Positions 32,916 through 41,410 of a DNA stretch of 64,000 bases are shown here, piece by piece. The notes beneath the pieces were generated by a model that did not search any database, was not told where the DNA came from, and worked only from the letters and a program-made list of their open reading frames with translations. Each line of letters opens with the position of its first letter. Within the stretch, counting starts at the first letter, position 1. The position numbers were made by a program, and so were the translations under genes. The DNA lies in contig NZ_JAUSSR010000008.1 in assembly GCF_030812475.1 (NCBI RefSeq), positions 1 through 64,000 of the forward strand. The letters are read 5' to 3'. The stretch is from Pseudomonas lini (GTDB lineage Bacteria; Pseudomonadota; Gammaproteobacteria; Pseudomonadales; Pseudomonadaceae).

Positions 32916-34457
32916 ATGACGCAAGCCAATAACGCCGTGTACACCGATCTGAGTGTTGATGATCTGGTTAAAGAAGCCCTCAATCGCGGTGAAGGCGAGC
33001 TTGCCGATACCGGCGCGCTGGTTGTTCGCACCGGTCACCGTACCGGCCGCTCGCCAGTCGATCGTTTCATCGTTGAAGAACCGACCACCCAGGACGCCAT
33101 CGCCTGGGGCCCGATCAACCGCAAGTTCCCGGCCGACAAGTTCGATGCCCTGTGGGCTCGCGTCGAGGCGTTCAACAACGCGCAAGAGCACTTCGTTTCC
33201 CATGTGCATGTAGGTGCGTCGGAAGACCACTACCTCGCCGTGAAGATGACCACCCAGACTGCCTGGCAGAACCTGTTCGGTCGTTGCCTGTTCATCAATC
33301 CGCAAAAGTACAACCCTGCTGGCCGTGATGAGTGGCAAGTGCTCAACGTTGCCAACTTCGAGTGCGTGCCAGAGCGTGACGGCACCAACTCCGACGGTTG
33401 CGTGATCCTCAACTTCGCACAGAAGAAAGTGCTGATCGCCGGCATGCGTTACGCCGGTGAAATGAAGAAAGCCATGTTCTCGGTGCAGAACTTCCTGCTG
33501 CCGGCCGCCGACGTGTTGCCGATGCACTGCGCCGCCAACATTGGCGAAGCGGGCGACGTGACCCTGTTCTTCGGCCTGTCCGGTACCGGCAAGACCACCC
33601 TGTCCGCCGATGAAAGCCGTTACCTGATCGGTGACGACGAGCACGGCTGGGGCGAAGGCGTTGTCTTCAACATCGAAGGCGGCTGCTACGCCAAGTGCAT
33701 CGACCTGTCCGAGAAGAACGAGCCGGTCATCTGGAAAGCCATCAAGCACGGCGCGGTCCTGGAAAACGTCGTTATCGATGACGCCAAGCACGCCGATTAC
33801 GCTGATGTCAGCCTGACCCAGAACAGCCGCGCCGCCTACCCGCTGGAGCACGTTGCCAAGCGTTCAGAGAAAAACCTCGGTGGCGAGCCAAACGCTGTGA
33901 TCTTCCTGACCTGCGACCTGACCGGCGTGCTGCCGCCAGTGTCGATCCTCAGCGAAGAACAAGCGGCCTACCACTTCCTGTCCGGCTACACCGCATTGGT
34001 GGGCTCGACTGAAATGGGTTCCGGCAGCGGCATCAAGTCGACCTTCTCCACCTGCTTCGGCGCACCGTTCTTCCCGCGTCCGGCCGGCGAATACGCCGAG
34101 CTGCTGATCAAGCGCATCCGCGGCTTCGGCTCCAAGGTCTACCTGGTCAACACCGGCTGGACCGGCGGCGGCTACGGCGTCGGCAAGCGCTTCAACATCC
34201 CGACCACTCGCGGCGTGATCGCGGCGATCCAGAGCGGCGCGTTGATCGGTGCTGAAACCGAACACCTCGACACCATCAACCTCGACGTGCCACTGGCCGT
34301 ACCGGGCGTTGAGACTGGCTTGTTGAACCCACGTAACACCTGGGCCGACAAGGCTGCTTACGATGAGTCCGCTAAAGCATTGGCTGGGTTGTTTGTTGAG
34401 AACTTCAAGAAGTTCGATGTGAGCGACGCGATCAAGGCTGCTGGGCCTAAGCTGTAA
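32916..34457 (+). CDS. pckA: Phosphoenolpyruvate carboxykinase (ATP)
   Basis: Gluconeogenic enzyme turning oxaloacetate and ATP into phosphoenolpyruvate; 513 residues. P-loop GLSGTGKTTLS (220-230), then LIGDDEHGW with metal ligands, and ARG/nucleotide segment RIRGFGSKVYLVNTGWTGGG. GGGGAA precedes the ATG at 32916. A strong terminator follows. Adjacent to hslO as I recall from other Pseudomonas. Confidence 0.94.
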   Translation: MTQANNAVYTDLSVDDLVKEALNRGEGELADTGALVVRTGHRTGRSPVDRFIVEEPTTQDAIAWGPINRKFPADKFDALWARVEAFNNAQEHFVSHVHVGASEDHYLAVKMTTQTAWQNLFGRCLFINPQKYNPAGRDEWQVLNVANFECVPERDGTNSDGCVILNFAQKKVLIAGMRYAGEMKKAMFSVQNFLLPAADVLPMHCAANIGEAGDVTLFFGLSGTGKTTLSADESRYLIGDDEHGWGEGVVFNIEGGCYAKCIDLSEKNEPVIWKAIKHGAVLENVVIDDAKHADYADVSLTQNSRAAYPLEHVAKRSEKNLGGEPNAVIFLTCDLTGVLPPVSILSEEQAAYHFLSGYTALVGSTEMGSGSGIKSTFSTCFGAPFFPRPAGEYAELLIKRIRGFGSKVYLVNTGWTGGGYGVGKRFNIPTTRGVIAAIQSGALIGAETEHLDTINLDVPLAVPGVETGLLNPRNTWADKAAYDESAKALAGLFVENFKKFDVSDAIKAAGPKL

Positions 34458-34476
34458 GGCTTGGATTTAGCGAATG

Positions 34477-34505
34477 AAAAGCCGCCCTTCGGGGCGGCTT
34501 TTTTG
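34477..34505 (+). terminator. Intrinsic terminator of pckA
   Basis: GC-rich stem GCCGCCC/GGGCGGC (34481-34487 with 34492-34498), loop TTCG, followed by seven T residues; preceded by AAAA, so it could also serve the convergent hipA. Confidence 0.92.
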
Positions 34506-34531
34506 TAGGCGAAAGGCGAGCAGTACGTGAG

Positions 34532-35803
34532 TCACTTGGCAGACAGGTGAAACGCGGGAGCCATATTGTCTTGTTCTCGCTTTGACAGCCCCACTGCGCT
34601 GGCCACTTTTGCCCACTGACCCACGACCTCTTGGAAACTCTCAATAATTTCTTCCGCATCAACACGGCTAACTCGAAAGTATCCTGCCACTTCGCGAGCA
34701 AGTTCGAGATCCAAAGCATTGTCGGCATCTGTAATGTTGAGCTTTAACCCCTCGGCTTGTGCTACCGGGTTCATGTCGTAGGCGTCAGACAGGCGCCACC
34801 CCCGGCCGGGGTCAAGGAGAAAGCCATGGTTGCGCATGTGGTCGTCGGTATTGGAGACCAGGATGTTGAACACGATGCGCGACCATAACTCGCGCAGGTC
34901 TTTGTCGGGTTCTGAGCCATGCTCCATGAGTACTTCTGCCAGCTCCAGATAGCTGGCGCCCACCGATGCATCGTCACCGTCCACGCGGTCAGTCATCGTC
35001 ATGGCTGAGGCGAAATGTAGCCGCCTACCCGTTTCGGTACGGTCGAAGCGTTTGACCATGAAGCAGTGATGGTCGCTCGCATAGCATTGTGCAATACCCT
35101 TCGCCACTCGCAGACCGCATTGATTCGCCAGAACACTCACCACGAATTCCCATCCGCCGACGTCATAGTCGTCCCGGGTGCTCGGAAACTTGGCGATCCA
35201 CAGATGACCATTCTTGTCAGCAACACTGGCTTTGGGCCTGGCGCCGCCCAATGAACCACCGGGTGCGATCAACATTCTCAGCCACTCGCGCCCATCGAGT
35301 GACGTATTGTCTGGATCGTTTTCCAACGCTCGACTTGCCTGCTCCAACGCGCGTAACTCGACAAAAGGAGGCGCCGCCAATCCATCTCGGTCATCCAGAA
35401 AATTGCCTTCGTCATTGAGCTTGTAGCGAATAGCACCGACTCGATAAAGGTCATGGACGCCTAACAGGAAATCCGCCTCATAGAGCTTGGTACCCTTCGG
35501 AGCCAAGCCGTCGCGGATGTCCCGTTCCAGTCGGCGTTTCATCAGCAATTGCCCCCAGCGATCCGGGCTTGAGTCGGCAAAAACGCCGAAGCGGGTCTGG
35601 TGCTGCCCTGGGAACTGTCGCCCTTCGAAGAGTTTGATGCGGGGATCCAGCGTCGTGAAATTCAACTCGGGATCGGCCAAAGCAGCAGTGTCGTACTCAA
35701 ACTCGAACACGTTAGTGGAGCGAGTCTTTCCGGCATGAAGAAACCCAAGACGCCTTGGTCTTTGCAGGGTTTCCCAATCGGCATACACCGCGATCAGTGT
35801 CAT
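34532..35803 (-). CDS. hipA: HipA-family serine/threonine kinase toxin
   Basis: Toxin kinase of a type II toxin-antitoxin pair, 423 residues. N-terminal Couple_hipA domain, then HipA_C kinase domain with glycine-rich APGGSLGGARPKAS, catalytic SNTDDHMRNHGFLL and metal-binding LSDAYDMNP. E. coli HipA phosphorylates glutamyl-tRNA synthetase and causes persistence; this target is not provable here. It starts 2 bases after the hipB stop codon. Confidence 0.88.
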   Translation of the reverse strand: MTLIAVYADWETLQRPRRLGFLHAGKTRSTNVFEFEYDTAALADPELNFTTLDPRIKLFEGRQFPGQHQTRFGVFADSSPDRWGQLLMKRRLERDIRDGLAPKGTKLYEADFLLGVHDLYRVGAIRYKLNDEGNFLDDRDGLAAPPFVELRALEQASRALENDPDNTSLDGREWLRMLIAPGGSLGGARPKASVADKNGHLWIAKFPSTRDDYDVGGWEFVVSVLANQCGLRVAKGIAQCYASDHHCFMVKRFDRTETGRRLHFASAMTMTDRVDGDDASVGASYLELAEVLMEHGSEPDKDLRELWSRIVFNILVSNTDDHMRNHGFLLDPGRGWRLSDAYDMNPVAQAEGLKLNITDADNALDLELAREVAGYFRVSRVDAEEIIESFQEVVGQWAKVASAVGLSKREQDNMAPAFHLSAK

Positions 35804-35805
35804 TT

Positions 35806-36294
35806 TTAATCCGTCCCGGGTTTAGTTTTTTTCTTGGTAAACAAACTGGAAAAAGAGTGGGTGTTCAATGGGAAATCAACCTCAAGATCCGAATCGGAGA
35901 TGGGGCTTTCCGGTGTTTGCGTCGCCCGCTCTTGAATGGGTGACGATGCTTTCGGTGGAGCCACGTTGCGCACTCGTCGGCGTTTACTGGTTGCGGCGCT
36001 CGCTCGTTGAGTTAATTGCGCGTCTTGCAGTTGGCGTCCCAACTCATCCGTTGCGGCGAGCTTGCTCAAGTCTTTCTCCAGGCCCAGAACCTGCATCACG
36101 GACATATAGGCCCCCATCGTCACGCCTGAGCCGCCTGACTCCAATGAGCGTAGCGTCGTCAGCGACATGCCTGCTCTCTCAGCCACTTGCTTGGCTGTCA
36201 GCTTGCGACGTAGCCGAGCGAGTTTGAGTCGTTCGCCAAACTCGGCGAGCAACCTGGATGCAGCCGGCAACAGGGGCGCTGTTTTTTTAGCCAT
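35806..36294 (-). CDS. hipB: HipB-family antitoxin/regulator
   Basis: XRE-type DNA-binding protein, 162 residues: helix-turn-helix in LKLARLRRKLTAKQVAERAG and MSLTTLRSLESG (about 23-56), then an unusually long polar tail with SKRRRVRNV and a Ser/Pro-rich end. HipB is usually about 90-110 residues, so about 60 extra residues stand out. AAGGA lies ten bases before the ATG and inside an operator-like repeat. It should neutralise HipA and repress the operon. Confidence 0.85.
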   Translation of the reverse strand: MAKKTAPLLPAASRLLAEFGERLKLARLRRKLTAKQVAERAGMSLTTLRSLESGGSGVTMGAYMSVMQVLGLEKDLSKLAATDELGRQLQDAQLTQRASAATSKRRRVRNVAPPKASSPIQERATQTPESPISDSDLEVDFPLNTHSFSSLFTKKKTKPGTD

Positions 36295-36295
36295 G

Positions 36296-36343
36296 TGCCA
36301 TTATTCCTTCGTTTTTAGGCCTTAACTGCCAGAATAATAGCAC
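36296..36343. promoter_or_regulatory. HipB operator-like inverted pair, proximal
   Basis: TGCCATTATTCC (36296-36307), 23 bases, then AGAATAATAGCAC (36331-36343), the imperfect inverse of the first. The left half abuts the hipB start codon and covers its ribosome site. Confidence 0.6.
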
Positions 36344-36437
36344 TTATATGGTGATTTGCTGGGTTAGGTCCAACGAGTAGCAAGGCCTTTTCTGCCAAAC
36401 GCCACTCAAGATATAAGTGGGAGGCGATTATGGAAAC

Positions 36438-36485
36438 TGCCATTATTCCAACTTAAATTGCAAAAAAAAGCCAGAATATTGCCAC
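36438..36485. promoter_or_regulatory. HipB operator-like inverted pair, distal
   Basis: TGCCATTATTCC (36438-36449), again 23 bases, then AGAATATTGCCAC (36473-36485). The layout repeats the proximal pair exactly, 142 bases upstream. Confidence 0.58.
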
Positions 36486-36620
36486 TTAAGTGGTTGGATA
36501 GATCTCTTCCAGAGTTTTTGTATCCCACCGTTGCGACTTTGATCGTTCTAGGTCTGAGTGGGAATGCAGCCCGAGACCTACTGCGTCCCAAGAGCCGAAC
36601 GCGGAGCGTCCGTAGAGACA

Positions 36621-36641
36621 TTCCCACGCAGCGCGTGGGAA
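36621..36641. repeat. Palindromic repeat TTCCCACGC
   Basis: Perfect 9-base arms TTCCCACGC and GCGTGGGAA around AGC, flanked by AACGCGGAGCGTCCGTAGAG. It is a REP-like class distinct from the TGTGGGAGC type and lies just past the second stop codon of the interrupted gene. Confidence 0.75.
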
Positions 36642-36657
36642 CGATCGCCAGGTCGCG

Positions 36658-36957
36658 TCAGGCCGGGGCTTTCCAGTTCAGCATGCGTTGCTGGGCGACT
36701 TTTAGCAGGTCGCAGCCGTCCTGGGTCAGGAGGTAGAGCGCGTGGGTGATGTGGGGGATGTCTTCGAGATCACCTTGCTAGAAGCCTTGGCAATGCAGGG
36801 TTCGGAGCAGCTCGCTGGAGGCTCGGATGCGCTGGAGGGCGGCTTCGAGTATGTCTTGGGGGTTGGCTTCTGTGTCGATAATCAGGGGCGGGGAATCGGT
36901 GAGGTTGGTTAGGAGTGGGCGGTAGCGATCGTGGGTGAATGGATTCCATTTATTCAT
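36658..36957 (-). pseudogene. Small Pseudomonas protein gene interrupted by TAG
   Basis: A 99-codon frame split by an in-frame TAG at 36778-36780. Before it the product reads MNKWNPFTHDRYRPLLTNLT through HCQGF; after it the same frame continues QGDLEDIPHITHALYLLTQD to KAPA and a TGA. Both halves align with the intact paralogue at 37344-37676 (RYRPL, DTEA, ILDAA/ILEAA, ASDIPNIVSALYLLTQDG). The TAG aligns with a lysine codon, one base from AAG. Function unknown. It lies directly downstream of a structured RNA element. Confidence 0.75.
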
Positions 36958-36985
36958 GAAGTGCAATCTCGAGTGCGTCAAAAGG

Positions 36986-37125
36986 AGTCGCCGTCATCGT
37001 GACCAAACGATGGGAGGCGACTGTGTTCAGGTTGGTCAACCGGTGAGATCGCACGCTTACCCGGTACGCCCGAAGGCGTCCCAAACACAGCCGCCATAAA
37101 GCGTGCTGACGCAAAAAAGCGCCGG
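36986..37125 (-). ncRNA. Structured leader RNA, C4-like (copy A)
   Basis: Conserved RNA element read toward the interrupted small gene. Helices (plus-strand positions): ACGCC/GGCGT (37066-37070, 37075-37079) closing a TTCG loop; CTGTGTT/AACACAG (37021-37027, 37084-37090); AGTCGCC/GGCGACT (36986-36992, 37016-37022) with inner CATCGT/ACGATG. Copy B at 63793-63930 keeps these main helices with different bases. The layout recalls phage C4-type antisense RNAs and Ash-like leaders; that link is from memory. Confidence 0.6.
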
Positions 37126-37330
37126 CAGCATACAACGGGTGCGTGCGTAGATCTAATTCAGGTGACCAAACCTGCGTCGCTGATTTGGCAGCGACAGTTC
37201 GGACTATAGATATGAGTCACCGGTTGGCGATAGTCGACAAGGCGTCTGTGGTTGTAGGACCGGGATGAAGCTTGGATAGGGCATTGCCTACAGACTTATC
37301 CCTTCCGGGTTTGAGCGGTTTGGTTTTTAT

Positions 37331-37380
37331 CTGGTAAACCGCGTTATCGTTCTTCGCGAGCAGGCTCGCTCCCACAGGGA
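37331..37380. repeat. Partial family I REP overlapping a gene end
   Basis: Contains the core CCGCGTTATCGTTCTTCGCG and one arm GAGCAGGCTCGCTCCCACAG. The stop codon and last residues of the gene on the minus strand lie inside it. Confidence 0.8.
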
Positions 37381-37676
37381 CATCGACTGGCGGTGGTTTT
37401 TGGTAATCGCTGGCGGGCGACTTCGAGCAGTTCGTGACCGTCCTGTGTCAGCAGGTAGAGGGCGCTGACGATGTTTGGGATGTCACTCGCGTCGGCCTGT
37501 TTGAAGCACAGGCAGTACAGAGTCTCGAGCAGGTCGCTGGCGGCGCGGATGCGTTGGTGGGCGGCGTCGAGGATTTCGTGAGGGTCGGCTTCGGTGTCGA
37601 TGACCAGCACGGGGGTGTCGCTGTAGCTTGTCCTGAGCGGGCGGTAGCGGTCTGTGAGCGGATCGGGGTTGTTCAT
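37344..37676 (-). CDS. Small Pseudomonas protein, DUF3077/DUF6124-like
   Basis: Protein of 110 residues, intact paralogue of the interrupted gene at 36658-36957. Helical, with IDTEADPHEILDAAHQRIRA and SALYLLTQDGHELLEVAR. It resembles the small Pseudomonas-specific DUF6124/DUF3077 type in size and helix pattern but I cannot place it firmly. The last 14 residues (SRCPCGSEPAREER) are encoded by a REP element. CAGGA lies nine bases before the ATG. Confidence 0.7.
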   Translation of the reverse strand: MNNPDPLTDRYRPLRTSYSDTPVLVIDTEADPHEILDAAHQRIRAASDLLETLYCLCFKQADASDIPNIVSALYLLTQDGHELLEVARQRLPKTTASRCPCGSEPAREER

Positions 37677-37950
37677 CGAGGTCAGTCCTGTGGGTAAGTC
37701 GGGCAGTCTCGCCGGCAGGCCGACATTACTGTTTCAGCCTCGCTGGAAACTATAGAAGGGGGACGCGCTACGGGACAAGACGGCCGCGATGGACAGGTTT
37801 TGTAGGGGGTTTACCGGCCCTTTGGGATTCGGACTACAGGTTTGCGCGGCTTTTTACAGCAGATTCCCTGAAAGTAAAAAATCCCACGGGTTTGTCAGGC
37901 GGAGCGCGACACTCCTCGGTACGGCGCTCGCCAGACTGTGTACGACTTTT

Positions 37951-39024
37951 CTAAAGTATCTGGTCGTGATTGCTGGCCGGGGGCTGGCGTGAGGCCGCTT
38001 CCAGGTCCATCAATCCTCTACCGTACGCTTCACTGTTGGCATAGATGCCCGTCCGGTTCGCCGTTGCCAGCAGGCGTTCGCGTACTTGCTGCGCGGTAAG
38101 CTCGGGATAGCGGCTGTGCAATGCCGCCAGGGCACCACTGATCAGTGCAGCAGCTGGCGAGGTGCCTGCGGTCTGTACATATTGCCCGTCCTTGCTGGTG
38201 GTCAGCAGGCCTTGCCCTGCGCCGGAATCGCCACCCGGTACGGCGATGCACCAGGCTGCTGCCACACCGCAATAGTTGGACTTGGCGTTGATGCCGCTGC
38301 CGTCGCTTTTTAATGCCACCACGGCGATCCAGCCCTTTTCCAGTTCGGGCAGGGCGAGAGGCAAGCCGGGTTCGGCCAGGGGTTCGCGTTTCAATTCGTT
38401 ACCGGTAGGGAACACAAATACCGCGCCGTCCCGGACCAGTTTTCGCGCGGTCACCAATGACTCCGGCATGACCTGGTTGTAGCGTGCCTCGTTGATCTCG
38501 GGCGCCGGGATGGCATTGGCCCACGAATTGTTGAGAATGCGCGCGCCCTTGTCAAAACCGGCCTGCCAGGATTGTGCAATCTCACTGTCAAAGAAAAATG
38601 GCTCGTTGTCGTCGCCGAAACGAAAGGGGATCAGTTGTGCGTTGAACGCGACGCCGTGCATGCCATGGTCATCCTTGTTGGCCGCGAGAATGCCGGCCAT
38701 CTGGGTGCCGTGACCGATCCGGTCGAGGGTGCCGGCCTTGTTCTCGACATAATCGAAGCCCGGATCACGGATTCTTCCCTGAAACGCTGGCAGGCTGCTG
38801 TTCAGGCCTGAGTCGACCAGGGCTACGGCCACCCCTTGACCGGTGCCGCCGCGGGCATAAAGGGTTGACGCGTGAATGACTGCCAGGCCCTTCTGGGCTC
38901 GATACTCCGGTGTTTCGAACCGGGTCGGATCGGTGGCAGGTTGCACAGGGTTTGTGAGGCAGCCACTTAACAGCAATGGCAGCGCCAGCGCAGGGGCGAG
39001 CGAAAAGCCGGATGGTTGAAGCAT
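37951..39024 (-). CDS. Subtilisin-like serine protease, lipoprotein
   Basis: S8-family peptidase, 357 residues. Catalytic triad D71 (VALVDSGLN), H105 (HGTQMAGILA) and S289 (AGTSPAAALISGALA); oxyanion Asn in FPTGNE. The signal sequence ends in LLLSGC, a lipobox with C22, so the mature protein should be anchored to a membrane. Related Pseudomonas subtilases often carry a C-terminal autotransporter barrel; here the protein ends right after YGRGLMDLEAA, with no barrel. Substrate unknown. Confidence 0.85.
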   Translation of the reverse strand: MLQPSGFSLAPALALPLLLSGCLTNPVQPATDPTRFETPEYRAQKGLAVIHASTLYARGGTGQGVAVALVDSGLNSSLPAFQGRIRDPGFDYVENKAGTLDRIGHGTQMAGILAANKDDHGMHGVAFNAQLIPFRFGDDNEPFFFDSEIAQSWQAGFDKGARILNNSWANAIPAPEINEARYNQVMPESLVTARKLVRDGAVFVFPTGNELKREPLAEPGLPLALPELEKGWIAVVALKSDGSGINAKSNYCGVAAAWCIAVPGGDSGAGQGLLTTSKDGQYVQTAGTSPAAALISGALAALHSRYPELTAQQVRERLLATANRTGIYANSEAYGRGLMDLEAASRQPPASNHDQIL

Positions 39025-39290
39025 GGTCGTTCCTTGATGGATATCCGCGCGCCTCGGTTGTCCTGCCGTGATGAAATTTCGCGCAGAGCGGTTATTCGAA
39101 GGTCAACCTTACCGGCGCAATGGAGTGCACGGGATAGGGGCAAAGTGCTCCGATTGTTTCGACCTGTGGCGAGGGTTGACCCGGTGGACGCTGTATCATC
39201 CCGTATCGTTTTTGCCCCAAACCTTTTCTCGACTCGCTGCGATCGCCGGCTAGGCTTTTGGCATCGCAGCAGTCAACGGAGTGACAGCTT

Positions 39291-41219
39291 ATGCACAACA
39301 CCCTGGAGCAGGTTTTCGGTTATCCACAGTTTCGGCCCGGTCAGGAAGCGGCGGTCAGCGCGGTGCTGGCCGGGCGCTCGGCGGCGGCGATTTTTCCGAC
39401 GGGCTCCGGCAAGTCGCTTTGCTACCAGTTGCCGGCCTTGTTGCTGCCGCACCTGACGTTGGTGGTCTCGCCGTTGCTGGCGCTGATGCAGGATCAATTG
39501 GCCTTCCTGCAACGCCACGGCATTGCGGCGGGCAGTATCGATTCGGCCCAGAGTCGCGAAGACGCCAATGATGTGATGGCCCGGGCGAAGTCCGGCGAGC
39601 TGAAGATTTTGATGATCTCCGTGGAGCGCCTGAAAAACGAACGTTTCCGCAATTTCCTGCAGCAGGTACCGATCTCGCTGCTGGTGGTGGACGAGGCCCA
39701 CTGTATTTCCGAATGGGGTCATAACTTCCGTCCAGACTATCTCAAGCTTCCCGACTACCAGCGCCAGTTCAACATCCCTCAGGCGCTGCTGCTGACCGCC
39801 ACGGCGACACCCAAGGTGATCGCCGATATGGAAGCGAAATTCGCCATCGCCCCGGATGATGTGGTGACCACCGGCTTCTATCGGTCCAACCTCAATCTGT
39901 TGGTGGAACCGGTGCGCGGGCAGGACAAGCGCCAGCGCCTTGTCGAGTGGATGAGCCAGCGGCCCGGTCAGCCGAGCATTGTCTACGTCACCCTGCAGAA
40001 AACGGCCGAGCACATCGCCGAACACCTGGGCCGCAATGGCATTCAGGCCGAGGCGTACCACGCCGGTCTGCCCCATGAGCAACGGGAAGCGATACAGAAG
40101 CGGTTCATGGGCGGACAGTCCAATTGCATCGTCGCCACCATTGCCTTCGGCATGGGCATCGACAAGAGCGACATCCGCAACGTGGTGCATTTCGACCTGC
40201 CCAAATCCATCGAAAACTACAGCCAGGAAATCGGCCGCGCCGGGCGTGATGGCAAGCCGTCCGACTGCCTGGTCTTGGCCAACCGCGACAGCCTCAACGT
40301 ACTGGAAAATTTCGTTTACGGCGATACACCGGAACTGGACGGCATCCGCTGCGTGCTGGATGAGTTGCAAGCCGCCGCGCCCGAGGGACAGTGGGAGTTT
40401 CTACTGGGACCGCTGGCGGATCAGAGCAACATTCGTCAGTTGCCGCTCAAGACCTTGCTGGTGCAGCTGGAGCTGCGCGGGATCATCGCGCCGCGATATG
40501 CCTATTACGCGGAATACCGTTTCAAGTATCTGCAGGAGCCCGAGTTTCTGCTGGCTCGTTTCGAAGGTGAGCGCAGGGATTTCGTCGCGGCGATCGTCCA
40601 GACCTCCACCCGTGCGCGGAGCTGGGCCACGGTGAACTTCGAGGCGCTATACCAACAGTATCAAGCCGAGCGCAATCGAGTGGTCAAGGCGCTGGATTAT
40701 TTCCAGGAGAAGGGTTGGGTAGAGCTTGAAAGCAAGCAGATGACCGATGTCTACAGCCTGCTGCAAACGGATTTCGACAGCGAGGCCCTGAGCGCCGAGC
40801 TGCACGCTTGTTTCACTCAGCATGAACGCACGGAAATCGCGCGGATTCACGCCATGCTCGAGCTGTTCGCCACCGATCATTGCCTGGGTTATCGCCTGGC
40901 GGCGTACTTCGGTGACGAGAATGCGCCGCGGCAATGCGGGCATTGTTCGGTGTGTCACGGGCAGGTGGCTCGACTGCCGGCACCCCCTGAGCTACCGGCG
41001 CTTGTGGATAAAAACTTCGAAGCGTTGTGCACCAATTTTATCCACAGGCATGAGCAGTACACCGGCAGCGTGCCATCGGCCGAGCGTGTGACGCGGTTTT
41101 TGTGCGGGATCAGCGTACCGCTGTTTACCAAGCTCAAGGCGCGGTCGATTTCGGGTTTTGCGGTGCTGGAGGATTATCCCTATGCCGAAGTGCGGGAATG
41201 GGCCGAGATGCACCTCTGA
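39291..41219 (+). CDS. recQ: RecQ-family ATP-dependent DNA helicase
   Basis: Superfamily 2 helicase, 642 residues: Walker A PTGSGKS (36-42), DEAH in VVDEAHCISEWGHNFRPDY, and motif VI QEIGRAGRDG. The C-terminal part has a cysteine cluster (CGHCSVC) for zinc but differs from the classical RecQ-HRDC layout, so it may be a RecQ-like paralogue. Role: unwinding of DNA during repair. The ATG at 39291 follows GGAGTGACAGCTT. Confidence 0.88.
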   Translation: MHNTLEQVFGYPQFRPGQEAAVSAVLAGRSAAAIFPTGSGKSLCYQLPALLLPHLTLVVSPLLALMQDQLAFLQRHGIAAGSIDSAQSREDANDVMARAKSGELKILMISVERLKNERFRNFLQQVPISLLVVDEAHCISEWGHNFRPDYLKLPDYQRQFNIPQALLLTATATPKVIADMEAKFAIAPDDVVTTGFYRSNLNLLVEPVRGQDKRQRLVEWMSQRPGQPSIVYVTLQKTAEHIAEHLGRNGIQAEAYHAGLPHEQREAIQKRFMGGQSNCIVATIAFGMGIDKSDIRNVVHFDLPKSIENYSQEIGRAGRDGKPSDCLVLANRDSLNVLENFVYGDTPELDGIRCVLDELQAAAPEGQWEFLLGPLADQSNIRQLPLKTLLVQLELRGIIAPRYAYYAEYRFKYLQEPEFLLARFEGERRDFVAAIVQTSTRARSWATVNFEALYQQYQAERNRVVKALDYFQEKGWVELESKQMTDVYSLLQTDFDSEALSAELHACFTQHERTEIARIHAMLELFATDHCLGYRLAAYFGDENAPRQCGHCSVCHGQVARLPAPPELPALVDKNFEALCTNFIHRHEQYTGSVPSAERVTRFLCGISVPLFTKLKARSISGFAVLEDYPYAEVREWAEMHL

Positions 41220-41223
41220 CCTG

Positions 41224-41322
41224 TACGAGCTGCCGCAGGCTGCGATCTTCTGATCTTGATTTTTGGCCATTCCGGCACTGCCAAAAATCAAAAGATCGCA
41301 GCCTGCGGCAGCTCCTGCAGGT
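41224..41322. repeat. Long inverted repeat, GATCGCAGCCT class
   Basis: Arms of about 40 bases, from GAGCTGCCGCAGGCTGCGAT to GATTTTTGGC and back, around CATTCCGGCACT. A partial family I unit (CGAAGAACGATAACGCGG) follows at 41346-41366. The repeat may terminate recQ. Confidence 0.85.
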
Positions 41323-41410
41323 GAGGGTTGTCTTTGGTCGACTTGCTCGCGAAGAACGATAACGCGGTGTTCGCCTTAAACTCGCCATCCAACTCCAGGA
41401 ACCGACACTG

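Noticed and set aside
36950..37135. 61-codon minus-strand frame over RNA element A
   Set aside because: Covers the structured RNA and its sequence is explained by RNA conservation; the matching frame over element B is not the same length or alignable throughout, and helix changes are silent to pairing rather than to protein.
39016..39456. Plus-strand frame before recQ
   Set aside because: Overlaps the recQ start in another frame and has no family similarity; recQ has a good start at 39291.
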